Source: Shinisaurus crocodilurus
Lineage: Eukaryota; Chordata; Lepidosauria; Squamata; Shinisauridae
Reading direction: 5' to 3'
Assembly: GCA_021292165.1 (NCBI GenBank)
Contig: CM037877.1
Span: 80,594,524-80,658,523 of the forward strand
Length of the DNA stretch: 64,000 nucleotides
In this document: piece after piece, positions 25,012 to 40,260 of the stretch
Position numbering within the stretch: the stretch's first letter is position 1
Layout of the letters: each line of letters begins with the position of its first letter
Notes under the pieces: model-generated
Database searches by the model: none
Seen by the model: the letters and a program-made list of their open reading frames with translations, nothing else
What the model was told of the DNA's origin: nothing
Made by a program: the position numbers and the translations under genes

Positions 25012-25735
25012 ACTATAGGGGTATATAGAAATGTGGAGAAAGCCTGAGCGCACACGTAGTGACATGAACCCTGACACAGTTTCCCCTTGGTAACCCCTGT
25101 CTGCATAATCCCCACCCGGGGGACAGGAGATACAAGTCTGGCCAGACAGGTAATACGTGACTCCATCTACATACCCTCAATGGGGCACATCTACCGAATC
25201 CACAAGAAGAAGCATGGACCATCAGGAAGTGAAGGGCAGTCTCAAAGAGCTGCAAAGTATTCCCTAAATCCAAAGGCGTCACCTTTTCCCGGGCAGGAAT
25301 AAGCCCGCCTGATCGCAATGAGGCAGGAATAAGCCCACCTGATCAGCAAGGGGCGGGGAGGGGGAAGATGGGGGTAGAAAACCCCTCGGCCAACCCGAAT
25401 CTGGTTGTTGGGAACACGGGCGAGCTGACACCTTCCAAGTCCAGACCCGGCTGGGTCAAGCAGTTCTCTTCCCCGAGCGCGGACGGTCTCGGAGTCAGGC
25501 TAGGCAGAACAGAAGCCTGGAAGTATAAAGTCTTTGGTGCAAGGTAACTCTATTGCTGCAATACGCTAGCCTGGGAAATAAGGATTTCCGATTCATAAGG
25601 TCACGACCTAGTGTTGTTTATGCTGTAGTATTCCTAGAAGTCTATTAGTTCCGCTCCATTAATCTACCGTAAATAAAGCGTCTATTCATTGAAGTGAATG
25701 GTTCTGTGTACTTTTTAGGTAGCGGTTGCATTTAA
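25012..25735. repeat. Possible solo LTR
   Basis: This GC-richer block lies between two antisense LINE pieces and matches neither. It has a possible TATA box ('ggaagtataaagtc', near 25517) and a polyadenylation signal ('gtaaataaagcgtc', near 25669). It ends near 'gcggttgca'. The order promoter, then AATAAA, then CA end fits an LTR. I could not define its left end or a target duplication. Confidence 0.35.
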
Positions 25736-26330
25736 ATTTATTTATTTATTATTAATATTTATTTATCGCCCATCTGGCCGGCAACCGGCCACCCTGGGCG
25801 ATGTACACAGAATAAAATACATAAATGCAATAAAATACATTAAAACAATATAAAATTTTTAAAATCTTAACCCACCCCATATTCCCGCCTGAACAACCAG
25901 GTTTTTAATGAGCGACGGAAGCTCATCAGAGAGGGGGCATGGCGGAGGTCACTCCGGAGAGAGTTCCACAGTACGGGGGCCGCCACAGAAAAGGCCCTCT
26001 TCCTCGTCCCCACCAGTCTAGCTGCTCTGGCTGAAGGGACAAGGAGAAGGCCATCCGTGGCAGATCTTGTTGAGCGGCCCACTTGGTGTTGCTGGAGACG
26101 CTCCTTGAGATAAACTGGACCAGAGCCGTATAGGGTTTTAAAGGTCAAAACCAACACCTTGAATTCGGCTCGGCAAGCAACTGGTAGCCAGTGCAAATCC
26201 TTCAGCACTGGCGTGATGTGATCCCGCCGGCGGCTGCCTTTAACCAGGCGAGCCGCCGCGTTCTGTACCAGCTGCAGCTTCCTGAACCGTCTTCAAGGGT
26301 AACCCCTTGAAGCGATTTAAATCGCTTAAT
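25736..26330 (-). repeat. Antisense CR1/L2-clade LINE 3' end
   Basis: The - strand codes 'LKDLHWLPVACRAEFKVLVL', 'TFKTLYGSGPVYLKERL', 'RAFSVAAPVLWNSLR' and 'SFRRSLKTWLF', the known C-terminal block of this LINE clade, with its ATTTATTT tail at 25736-25765. A homologous copy lies at 57813-58170. Confidence 0.82.
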
Positions 26331-27194
26331 ATTCCCTTGACGGGCTATATCTCAGTGCCGGTTAACCCGTTAAGTGCCGAACTCATGCAGAAGACCCAGT
26401 TGCTGGTCTTCCACAAGAAATATATACACAACACAGATAATTTATAATGTAAAGTTGTAGTCATGTATTTAGGATTTAAACCTGTTTGTTTACATCCTTA
26501 ATTTCTTGATGAATGTGACAATCTTTCAGTAAAGCTAGAAAAAAACAACATGAAAATACTCATGTGTACATTTATACCCTGTCTCTTGTCCCCCAAATGG
26601 GCCTTGAAGCCAGCCCAAATCTTTTCAGCGATCTGTGAAGCTTTACTTTGCAACAGGGTTGTCACCTCAAGTCTTCCTGTCCTATTATAAAAATGTGTTA
26701 ATGTTTCTCCCATTCATGTAGGAATAAATTACAAATCAGGATGGATGTGTTTAATTTATACTATTTGAACACTAGATGGTACTATTATCCTCTGGACAGA
26801 AATATCTGGATTAACCTCTGTTCAGACTAATACAGAGTTTAATTTAACTAAATATTGTATTCCTATTGATGTCTGTAAACAAGACTGCAGAAATTGGCCA
26901 GATGATTGCTTTCCCCCCTCTTTTTCCTATTTTATAAATTAATCCAGGCTCATTCCTTCCTTTACAATTTGACTCTGAATTATCTGTAATACGTTGCCAT
27001 GAAAGATAGGACATCTAGGTAGTTAAATGCAAGGCAAAAACAGGTTCCTGGTATGGTGAGAATGTAATATATATGTTTGGTATGAAAACCAAATATAAAA
27101 GCTGTCAGATGTTACCATCTCAGCACAGTATTAATAAAATTAGGATATCTTTTTTCATGGCATAAGCTGAGAAAAGTAATAGCAATCTACAGGT

Positions 27195-27725
27195 CCTCAC
27201 AGGACCAATAGTTCTTCATTGTGATTCACACTAATGGGATTCTGTGCTTGCACAGACCAACCTCAGAAAATACAAGACCTTTAGCCAGGGCCTTGGCGGC
27301 ACTCGGCCTCCCTTTCCTAAAGAAGAGGAATGCCCCAAGAATACGGCAATTGCCTTCCCATTCAGTTTTCTTCTCGCTGTTCTTGCAGCAACTTTGGGGG
27401 ATGCTCTCGTATTGGGAAGGGTTTTTTTTTTCCTTTCCACCATGGCTCTGCTCAGGTTTTATTCTTTCTCTTTCAGTATTTCCTGCTTGGGGATTTCTTT
27501 TGTTTTATTTTTTTTTTCCCCCTGGGTCATCTTCCACTGGAGTTGGGTTCTCTTGGACAATGCAATGTGCTTATGGCACAACAACCGTATTTTGTTTTTC
27601 ATTTTTTAAAAGGTAGTTCCTGCAGTGACCAGCTTCCTACCACCATTGGCCATGATCCTTGCCTCTTCTGCTTGGGAAAGGAACACAAAGTAGACTTTTT
27701 CCAATAATGCCTGGAATTTACCGAA
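27195..27725 (+). mobile_element. Third DIRS-like remnant (left end and gag start)
   Basis: 'ttcttcattgtgattcacac' and 'atgggattctgtgcttgcac' resemble the DIRS left repeat at 2758-2812. The end of the segment codes 'GHDPCLFCLGKEHKVDFF', which matches 'GHSLCLFFLQEGHKVDL' of the older DIRS. The part between is T-rich and decayed. Confidence 0.55.
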
Positions 27726-30665
27726 CAGACTTGCTGTAATCAATCCTTCAGGGTCCATGCCATTGTGGGAGACATCTCTGGCAGTCTCCTCCACAGGCAC
27801 ATAGCCTTGATGGCTTTAGGACTAGTATCTTCAGGTTTTGCTTTACATTTGGGTTTTATTTTTCTGGTTTGGGATTCTGTCCAGTAACCCTGCATACTCT
27901 GAATCCCTCTCTGCTTTCCAGAACATTCCCAGCCGCTCCCCCTCTTTAAGTAAGGCCATCTGCCAATAGCCCAGCATTTTTGCATTGCAACCATGCATAG
28001 AGAAATCCATGGTTTCTGATATACATCCATTTTTGAAGCTGTCTGCATTTCATATCCAGTTTAGTTCTGGAATGACTGCATGTGTGGTATCACACCTGAG
28101 TATAAATTAAATCTAAAAAACGTTTCTGTGCATCACTTCACAATTATTTTATTTACCAATGGCAAGCATCCAAATATGGAATGAAAAGTAGCTTTTATGT
28201 AACTGCATAACATTGTGGGGTTTATATATAAATGGGAAACAAAGGACCCAGTCGAGATGAACTCTAAGACTAAGAGATGAATATTTCCTTTGGATGTGAA
28301 TGTGGGCATAAATAAGTAATGAAAGAAAGGGATGGAAGAATAAACAGAGTGTTTATTCTGAATAATTCCTTATTCTTTGGCACTCACAGTGTGTATACTG
28401 TAGCTTGTAGCCAAAAGAATATTTCATTTTTATCTCAAGCAGTTTCTTTATTTTCATTGTTCTGAGGAATCAAAACAATGTATTCCAACTCTGTTTAAGT
28501 CTGGCATCCTTTGAAATAGCAGTCTCTGCTGGCTACTGTCAGGCATATACTTAAAATATTCAGGAGAAAAGCACATATTTTCTTTACCTAGGGTATGATC
28601 TTGTTTTGAACTTCTATATTCACACATCACCATATATCTTGGGTTTGGGGCCCTGCCTACCTTGTACTTGCCATCTAGGGATTTTATTTTACCTTAGGGA
28701 TGGTAGTGTGTGCTTCAGTACTCAAAGCTAATGGAAGACCTGCTTTTAAACTGGAATGTTGACTCTTAAGTTATTTTCACAGCTTATTACTTGGCATCAT
28801 TCACAAAAAGAAAGCCTAAGTATCTAGTATCTTGTAAGCCTATTTTCAGAGGGTAACTTAGGCATTTTCTTTGGAAGAAGGGTCACAAAATTATACAAAT
28901 AACATAGTGTATTTCTGTGACACTGAGATATTGGCTGAACATGGAACCTTTTGTGAAGAGTTCTGGAAAGAACAGATGGCTTGTCCCCCACATGAAGTGC
29001 CCAAGGGGACATAATTTAAGTGGATGTTATTATTATTATTATTGGTAAACGATCTAACTGTTCAGCAGGTCTTCAGTTTTATTCTAGAAAGAAGTATTTG
29101 TGTTGCAGGGGAAGGGGCTCTGTATATATTCAAGCCTGTGTTAATGGCTAAAGAAAAGGCTTTGTGGTATACTATAAAGAAAAGGACTTGGAAGATGACA
29201 GAATTGATTCTGAGAAGGACTGAAGAATCTATATGTAGGTGTGAGCCAGTTTTTTGACACCTACATTAGAGGCTTATCAAACTGCCCAGTGTGGATGCCA
29301 GTGATGCCATATTGTATGTGGGTCTAGTATGCTGTGAAGATACATAAGAAAGGGGGTGATAATAGCAATAGCCTTAGATCAAGTTGATCATAAACTAGTT
29401 CCAACTTACTTAATTTGGAAGTGCAGCTAAGTCTCTAGGGAAGAAACTAAGGATTAGTTCACACATGTATGGCGGTCACTTGATGCTCCACCACTCATCT
29501 CTTGAAATGTCTTTGCCCAGTTTAAATGTGTGAACTGTTGCTACTGAAAAGCTTGACATGGAGTGATGGTTTTTTATGTGAGGATGAATCTGTGATATAT
29601 TCGCACATGAGGATTTTTTGTTCCAACAATGCTTGTTGCTGCAGTCAGCAAGTGATGAACATGGCTTTTTAAACTGGACAGTCCTGTTTTTTTTAAAGTC
29701 AACTGTATGTCTGTACCTAGATTTACTTCATGCATCTAATGAAGTCCACAAAAGCTTATGCTACAATAAATGTGTTAGTTGGTGCCAAGACTCTTTATAT
29801 TTTTTGCTGCAGCAGACTAACTACTCTGCTGGAAATCGATGCCTAGATATATCAAACCAGGTGCAAAAAACATTTATGGGTAAAGTATAGTACCTAGTGA
29901 TGTTCTTTTTCACACATTGTACAGAAGCAGTGAGACTGGAAGCATGAATCATCTATTTCCATGTCCAAGTCTTATGCAAAGGGGAAGATGTGCATATCCC
30001 CATGTGGCGATATACATTTTGTCCACATATCAAAAAAAAAATTACAGCCTATGAAAGTAAAATATAATGTGGCATAATGATTTATGATGTGACATAAGGC
30101 CATGCACTTTATTAGATAGATGGATGGACGGACACAAGTTCACTGGAAAACTTAATGCTTTCTTCATGAGACAAAAGCAGGGATTTCTGGAAGTGCAAGT
30201 CACTTGTGCTTCCTTTCTTGTAAAACGTGCCTAGGTTACAAGGTCTTTACTAAGACTGGAATCTAAAGACTCCCATTCTGCCAGAACTGCAAGTGGGATG
30301 TTGTTTGGTAGAATTGTACCTTTAAATATTTCCTTTTGTAAACATTCAGTGGGCAGCTATTGCTCACACTTGGAGTCTGACTTAGGGCCATATTAGTGTT
30401 GCAAAGTTTCCCCTTCAAGTCAAATAGGCTAAAGGTATCAAAGATGTTCCATCTCACTGGAACGATGTGCTTTGCAATTACCTTACTGCACCTGATCCTC
30501 TGCTTATGGTATACTTTGGACCTGTATCATAGTGAAGAGGCTTTTGGAAGAATGAGCCTGCATTTTATGTCCCTTTCAGTTTTACCGTTCTATGCTATAG
30601 GGTAACTTCTGACTCACAGGATTATGTGGTCCCCATGTTTTTATTAGAATCCTGAGATCATAGCG
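27726..30665. other. GNAQ intron 5, nothing recognised
   Basis: AT-rich sequence with short chance frames. I see no exon, RNA gene or clear mobile element in this part. Confidence 0.55.

Positions 30666-30668
<3 letters not shown>

Positions 30669-30698
<30 letters not shown>
30669..30698. repeat. (CA)n microsatellite
   Basis: About 15 perfect CA units. Confidence 0.95.
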
Positions 30699-30702
<4 letters not shown>

Positions 30703-31014
30703 AAGTTTCTAGTTCTCATTGTTGAACAAATATGTTTGGAAATCTTTGCTGTCACAACCTAAAAATCACTCTCAGTGTCATGTAAGCGGTCCATTCTGGT
30801 CTTTATGAAAAAGGACTGATACCAAATAAATAAATAAATATAGCATATGCATTCAGTTGAAAAACCAGCGAGGCTCGTTGAAGAGCAGCCCATATACTTT
30901 TTCTTTAATTCTTTGTCACTTTAATTACTTTTCCAGCAAGAACTGAAGTTCAGCTTCTTTAAAGCTTTATTCAGATAATCCTTCATTCCTTGGTTTAGAG
31001 TATTCAAAACAAGC

Positions 31015-31305
31015 TGAATGCTCATGTGTTTCATCCCCCCCCCCCTTTCTCATGGCTTCCCTTTCAGTTTCTTGTTTAGAGCTAATCATAGTTTGCTGCC
31101 ATGTTCAGATCAGCAAACTATGTTTAGCACTTGCCTTCTAAACCAGGATCAAAAACCATGGTTCATGGGTTTCTTATTCTGGTTTGGAGAAAAAACACTG
31201 AGCATAGTTGGCTGATTCAGACATGACAACAAACAATGGCTAGTGCTAAACAGGAACCTAAAAGGCAAGCCATGTGCAAGGGGAGGGGAGGATCATGCAA
31301 GTTCT
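31015..31305. mobile_element. Palindromic MITE in GNAQ intron 5
   Basis: The left arm ('ctcatggcttccctttcag', 'cttgtttagagctaatcat') pairs with the right arm ('tagtgctaaacagg', 'ctaaaaggcaagccatgtg') over roughly 100 bp with mismatches. It ends about 190 bp before exon 6. Confidence 0.65.
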
Positions 31306-31472
31306 CAGGTCATCTCTAGTTGTTGTAATAATTGAATCTAAGAGTTTATACTGAACAACGTTTCCATGTGACCCTGATCTAAGATTAAAAGTTTAATTTA
31401 CCGATTATGCCATTTGGAACATTTACTACAATTATGCTAATGTGTGTGTAAGTGTGAGATTTTCTCATTTAA

Positions 31473-33383
<1,911 letters not shown>

Positions 33384-34363
33384 CTGTGCCTCTTAGATCT
33401 CCACCCCCCCTACCCCCTTACGGGCAATTGAAGATACTGAAGAGGGACTGTATTATCTGTGAAAATGATCCGCATAATACTAATTTATTGCAGGCCTGGA
33501 CTCTGTTAATGTTCACAGAGTTTATAGTAAATATTATGATTTTATTTAAACTTTACAGAGGAAAAACAAAAGATGCTGAACTACCTTCACAGCACATTTC
33601 CTCATTTTTTAAGTCAAAACCTCATGACTCAATGTGTTTTAAATTCTCAGGCATGCACTCACAAAGGATAGGGGCCTGGATTGATTTTGATTTTGATTTT
33701 TTTGGGTTACTGAAGCAAAATCAAGTTGGTGTCTCCCTCCTCTTGTTGTCTTTCTCTGTCTGTCTGGCTTTTAAAAATTTTTTTAAGGTACAATGGCCTT
33801 TCCCCCCAGGTTTCATTCCTTGGTTTTCCTCTATAGTAATCTGGTCAGGAAAAAATGTGTCACTAGAATCTAAGCCATCAATTGTTCTGATTTTTCAGTA
33901 ACTGCTTTTTTGAAGGATCAAACGTCTTGATACTCTAGTTTTATTTTATTTCTTAATTTTTGGCAGAGATGTCAAATACGTCTGCTTTTTGGTACTGTCT
34001 TTGCACTGAAGGCTGAGAGTGTTGTTCAGTGGAAACATTAATTGTAGCAGTGTTATGGATTTTACCTTTTATTGTACCATGCGCAGAACACAAACTGCGC
34101 AGAACACAGCAACAAACTACTAAGACACAAAAGGATAGCTTTTTGTTTTTTAATTGCCACGTGCCATTACTTTTTATTTTCTCTTCCAGAGTTGTTCTTT
34201 CTTTTTTCCTAATCACAGATGCCAAACAAATGTCATGGACACTACAATAGCCCGGAACTTCTTCTTCTTTTTTTTTAATTAATCAGACCATCTAGATTTC
34301 TCACCACGATTTCAGTTCTATTTTATTGTCTACAAAGTTTCATGTTGCCAAATTTGGCTTTTT

Positions 34364-34385
34364 AATATATATATATATATATATA
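34364..34385. repeat. (TA)n microsatellite
   Basis: About 10 TA units in the GNAQ 3' region. Confidence 0.9.
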
Positions 34386-34837
34386 AGCGTTAACTTTGAA
34401 ATGTAAGATACTGATTTAAAATGCCAAGTTAACTGATTGGGAATCTATTCCAGACAACTGCCAAATGTTTAAGCAGCTAGATTTCAGCTTCTGTGTTCCC
34501 TCTTTGTATTAGAAAGCATTCCATTCTCAATGCCAGAAAAAAAAAAACCCACCAAAAAAACAAACAAACAAACCCCAGTGTGAGTGAAAATGTTACTTGG
34601 TGCTACATACACATATGCATACGGTCTATTAATTCGAAGACAGTTTTACACTTATCTAAGGTGGCATAGCATTGCACAGTGGTTCTTTTTTAATGCACCT
34701 TTAATTGAAAAATACAAAAATTAAAAATAGAACATCCTTGATATGGCTACTTAATTAATAGATTTGGGGATTTCTAAATGGGAGCCTTTCATAGAGTTTT
34801 TACTATATATATCAGATGGCTGAATAAACCATATTGG

Positions 34838-34937
34838 AAGGCTAAGGCTGCAGTCCTGTGCACATTTACCTGGAGGTAAGTCCCAATGAATTCAGTTGGA
34901 ATTTCTTCTCGCGTAGACATGCATAGGATATGTATAT
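34838..34937. repeat. Squamate-type MITE, 'aagtcccaatgaattcagt' family
   Basis: It contains 'ggctgcagtcctgtgcac', 'ggtaagtcccaatgaattca' and 'gtagacatgcataggat'. Related palindromic copies lie at 41060-41140, 51327-51420 and 53256-53334. Confidence 0.6.
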
Positions 34938-35505
34938 CAATTTGTAACAATAAAATTAAACCACAACAAAAATACTGCAATGCCTTGATGAGCATCTCTT
35001 TTATTACATCTTGGGTTGAAAGCTAATTTTTTAGGTTTTGTTTAAAACAACCCTGCAAATAAGATTGCTGTCAAGTTGCATAGTTGTGTATGAGGAGTAG
35101 AGGGGTCACATGTGAAACTGGACTAACTTTTCTAAAATGCCATGTCTTCTAAAATGCACATAAGTAGAAATGATTGCTCCACAGCAGTTGTTTTGGCAGA
35201 GGAGGCAGTGAGAACAGCTGACTAGTTTAGTACCAAAGTTTTAACTATGGGTCCAATCTACCAAGCATTAATTTCAGTGGCACTGGTACAGGATTCCCAT
35301 TATAATGAGCATGGTTGATATCACAGCAGTGCTTGGTAAATAGCCCTCAATAAATACTAATGAGATATCGTTCACCCGTAACCCTTTCCATTAAAATTAA
35401 TGAAAAGTTGGGCTGTTTTTGTTCCCTTATCATGAAAAATCTTGCAATTTTTAAAATGGTTGTAGGTATAGTGCAATTATGAATGCTATAATCATTGTAC
35501 ATACA

Positions 35506-35510
<5 letters not shown>

Positions 35511-35544
<34 letters not shown>
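35511..35544. repeat. (AT)n microsatellite
   Basis: 17 AT units. Confidence 0.95.
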
Positions 35545-35548
<4 letters not shown>

Positions 35549-36584
35549 GCATCCATATTGGCTTTGTAATCATTAATTTTGGCAGATTGAATGTGCTGTA
35601 TTGATATGTATCTATGTAATTGTAATGTATGTCTTACAGATAATTCACAATTTAAATAATGTTATTTTATTTACTTTTTTAAGAGAAGAATGTAAAATTT
35701 TGTCAGTTTATTTCTGACTAGGGTTATTTTTTAATTTTTATTTACAAAAAGAATTATAGTGCAGAGCGGTACTAGCATCATGCTGTGTAAAATCATTTGC
35801 ACAACCCTAAGTAGGAGTGACTACAAACAAACACACACACACACGTCATTGACTTTTCAATTCAAGTTTTCAGAGGGTTTCACATAGCGGTAGAACACAC
35901 TTTGTTGGAATTATGTGCTGGATTACATTGTTCTTTGGCAAATGAAAATATTACTTCTCATCTTTTTATGAGAATGGCCTCACAAACTGTTCTGTTTCAT
36001 TTTTTTTTACCACCAGGTCATGTTCTGGTGTCGCCTTATAGTTGAGATCCATGTGGCATCCAGTCTTATGAATGAGTTCAACACATTTATGATTGGTCAG
36101 AAACCATGTAACTAGAAAGCTTGCTGTTTTTTTAAGACTTGCCTTTGGGCAGAGGGGATGTATGTTGAAGCCATTCACAGTGGGGGGACGGGACATAGAT
36201 CTCCATGGGTAACAATGTAATGGTAAAGAATCCCTTGGGATTCTTGGAAAGACTTGTTTTGGATCCACTCTTATGCCGCCTCACACATGCCAATTTTCCT
36301 ACATGAAAATCTCTTAAATGTAGGAAAAAACATATATACCACTAATACACTGTCATGTGTGTCTATATTTCTATGTGTACATGTGAAGGGAAGTTGAGAT
36401 ACAAAAAACTGTCCTGTGCAGAAAGGACGTTATAAGATGGTTTTAGTGGCAGTCTTAATCCATTATGCAAACAAACTCATTGTGTGGAAATTGCCATTTC
36501 ATTAAATATGTCATACTCCAAAATTTAGTTTGTCAGTTCCACTTCAACCTGAAGGGTTATACCTTACTTTAAACATCATCATCA

Positions 36585-36870
36585 CCATCAGGCGATCACT
36601 CGTGACCAAGTAAGATTGTCTTCCAGCATAAAAAATTTACAAAAAGAAAAATTTTAAAAGGAGGAAATTCTAAAGAAAATTGTGTAGACTCTAGCGATGG
36701 GTCCGTAAGTGACTGTGGAGGCCAATTCTAGATCCACACAGCTTCCCATAGTGAGGACACAGGTTACCAGATGGAAGATGGTCCTGTAAAGGATTCGTTT
36801 GACGTGCTTTTCGCTTAGCACGTTTCTCCCTTTCACCTTGCACTCGGGCTTCTTCAAAGTCCATGGAAAG
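36585..36870. other. Possible old dispersed repeat, unassigned
   Basis: 'ggcgatcactcgtgaccaag' and 'gtaagtgactgtggaggcca' look like a known type of old vertebrate repeat, but I cannot name it. No long frame. Confidence 0.3.
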
Positions 36871-37353
36871 TTTCCACTGATAAAATTCTAAGAGACCCTA
36901 AGTATTTTATATTATAAAGCTATAATTGATAGGCATAAAATGTCAAAAGTGACACTAAAATGGGCAGTGTGGGATGCAAGTGGACACTTAAGTCTTCACT
37001 TGCAGCATTGTGAAATTTGTCCTCATTTTGAAATAAAATATATAATGCAGAATGTACTGTTACTTACCGGTATGCAGCTGCATTTCATTTCCATTGAGCT
37101 TAAGTATGGCCCCTGCAATATTATCACATATAGCATTTTATTCCAGTATTTACCACATTCTCAAAATAATTCAATAAGGTAGGTTGCTATTGTGGGAACC
37201 GAGTCTTGCAAGTAGTAGTGGATGTGTCAACCCAGGTCAGCTAGCCTGTGAAGCTTTCCTGTACAAGGTTCTTATTGGACAAGATGAACCAGCAGTGTTA
37301 GCCAGGTGCAGAAGTGGCCGCAAACTGGACTGGCTGTGCTAGTTCATCTATAT

Positions 37354-37489
37354 CAGGGCTCTCCAACCTTGGGTCCCCAGATGTTGCTGGCCTACAGCTC
37401 CCAGCATACCCAGCCGGCATGGCTAATGGCAAGGGATTCTGGGAGCTGTAGGCCAGCAACATCTGGGGACCCAAGGTTGGAGAGCCCTG
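37354..37489. mobile_element. Palindromic hAT MITE, copy 1 (51-bp perfect arms)
   Basis: The first 51 bases, starting 'cagggctctccaaccttggg', are the exact reverse complement of the last 51. The 8-bp target duplication ATCTATAT is exact at 37346-37353 and 37490-37497. Family members lie at 49515, 62073 and 63167. If transcribed it would fold into a long hairpin. Confidence 0.95.
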
Positions 37490-40260
37490 ATCTATATCAT
37501 CTGAAGCCACCTTGTGATAGTCACTTATATGTGATAAGACCATGGCAGATGAAGGATTTGAAGCCAGGTCTCTCAGATCTTTGTGGTGAAATAAATTGAG
37601 GTTTAATGGTCTTGAAATAAATTGAGGTTGTGGAATGCTAGTGCCTAGTGGCTTCTCAGTCCTGGGTTTCTCTACCCAATGTAAACTCAGCGATGCATGG
37701 CAATATCCCTTTGAAACGGAATAAACTGACCACTCCAGTTTTAAGTGAATTCTTTTTTCTTTTAAAAAATACATTATAGAAAGGAAAGTACAGAAGGGCC
37801 TAAAAATGATTTGAGGTTGGGTATTTTATTTATTACGGGTCTTATGGGGAAGGTTTTAAAACTTGTAGAACAAGGAATAACATTTACTTACGTCTTCTAG
37901 TTGTATTATAAAAATGTTCAGGACTGTACCACTAACATATTCTAGGTAAGCTTGACTTTTGGCAAATGAGATCATCTTTGGGGTTTGAAAGAGGGGGACT
38001 TAAACATACCAAGGCAATCTTCCCTCGAATTATCAACACAGCAATGCCATGTGCTAGTACATCACAGCCTTTTTCATTAAGTGACTATGCTTTCCCCACC
38101 TGAGGTTTATATGGCTCAGATTTATTTTTGTTTGATAAATGGTTGATGATTTTCTGCTATGCCTTAACAGATTTTGAGCCCAGACATTAGTGCCTCTTAG
38201 CCGACCTAGAGCAAAAGTATCAAAACAAAAAGAATTGCATATTTGCCAAAACAATGTAAAACTGAATTTTGTAAATGGGCAGACAGGGCAAAAGGAAGCT
38301 TCTTGGAACTGTGTCTCCTTGGTGTTGATTAGGAGTACAGGCCTCTGGAAAGTGGTGCTCAATCAATTTTATAGTTATTGGAAGTTGTGCAAGAGCAGCT
38401 CCCTTTCAACGCAATGTGGCTTGTGCAGGAGAACCTAGAGGATTGTGTCCTAGCACACAAAAGCTATTAATATATTGAATATTCGTGGTGGTGGTTTTAT
38501 TTATTTATTTATTTTACAAACCCTTAAAACTTGCCTTCCTCACAAGTTGACTGGTGCTGTCCAGACATACATGAAGGATGAATGCATGAACAAGGTCATA
38601 TTTTTTGATGTTCAAAACCATTTTGATTGTGAAGGTTATATGAGCAGATTTCTTTTTAGTTATACCACCACATTAGTATATTTTTTCCCGACCAAGTGTA
38701 CAAGTGGAGCAGACTTTTTTTTAATGAGATATCAGTCAGAAATGACTGCATGATTTGCAAAAATAAATAAATAAATTACATGGTGGGGGGAAAGGGTTGC
38801 GTATTAAGAGACTGCTAGGCTCTCCCAGCCTGTGCTTGTAGGATGCAAATGACCCCTGACTTACCCATTGACCTTTCCCATTTGTTTTGCATTCCTCACA
38901 AGACTGAAATGACAGGAAATCAAAAATGTTAACACACATGAAAAATAATAAAATGTACCCCCAAAATTTTTAATGATGTGCTGCTCTTCTTGAAATTCTT
39001 TTTTTTAAATTACCTTTTCATACAAACTACAGTACAATTATCATACCAACTACAATAGTACTTTCACATAACTAATAATGTGTGCTCAGTGTGTTAACAT
39101 GGCCTACCAAAGACCTGCCTTAGCTAAAATCTAATCATATGGTCAGCTTGTGTCTTTGGGATTCCATCATATTGCCATCATCAGATTATGGAATGTGTTG
39201 CATATGGCTAACTGCTGTATTTTGGACATGCAGATACCTGCTTTTGTAAATAGCAATCCTTCCAACACACATTTATACTTCTTAGTATGCATTAAATATA
39301 TATCTTCTATGTGTAGCCTTACATCAGTTCCGAAATTATTTCACACACTTTTCTACTAAGCAAATTGACCTGATTCAGAGCTCTCTGTCCACTGGTTTGG
39401 AGTTGGGCCTTTTGTGTAAGTGGGGGACCCTATTAGATTCAATGGACAGGTAGAAAAATATTAGTTTTGTTCCCTCTTTTGAGTGACTCAGAAATCACGC
39501 TGGGCGAAAGAACTCATGTATGCATTCGACCTCCCATGGAAGCAAGGAATTGCCAGATTAAGGTGCATATATCCCAAAATCGGTTTTCTTCTCTAGCCTG
39601 CTAGGGAATCCATTCTTCTACATGTTACATGTGGGTCATTTGGTGGCCACTTAAACATGGATGGTCCTATTAATTTTTAGTGTGCCTATACCCATGCAGG
39701 TGGGTCTCTGCTTGTGTACGTTTCTTGTTTTTTTTTTTGTTTTTTTTTAAAAGATGTTTGAATGCAATTTTTTTTAATTTTGCAGACAACATTCATGGTT
39801 TGAACAAGCTTGTTCTCCAAAAATATTAAATAGTTTATAAAAGATTTTAAATGGCAGACTACAGAACGATTTGGCTGTACAGGAATTTTTTCTCTCCAAA
39901 GGGTACTCTTAAGATGCAATTTGTCAGTGATTTCTTTATACCACCATCTTGGCAGTTGGCCTTCTAGGACCTGTATATTTAGTAGATGGAACTCATACGC
40001 AGTATTTTATAAATTGCACTTGTTCTTAATGTCCTTCAAATGCATGTATTGTCTATGGTTTGGGGATTGAAAGTTTTTGACAAGAGCTAATGTTGTATAA
40101 ATATTTCCCCAAATGACCTTGCTAGTTAAAATTACAGCATATTTGGTCATACTTTTGTACTCCAGTATCTTCATTCCCTACACTTTCATCTTTTCAAGTA
40201 CTTTTGGCTTATTGTTCTCCTTAAATGCTTTTTTATTATAATATTGGAATAAATACCTTT

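Larger units (their letters stand above)
33384..40253 (+). other. GNAQ: GNAQ 3' UTR (extent uncertain)
   Basis: The sequence after the stop is AT-rich and has few repeats until about 40.2 kb, which suggests a long 3' UTR. Possible AATAAA signals are at 34949-34954, 35349-35354, 37032-37037 and 40248-40253. I cannot tell which is used. A palindromic MITE (37354-37489) and microsatellites lie within. Short open frames on both strands have no recognised motif. Confidence 0.45.

Noticed and set aside
27221..27707. Overlapping + frames of 121-131 codons, rich in F and L
   Set aside because: They come from T-rich intron sequence in a decayed DIRS remnant.
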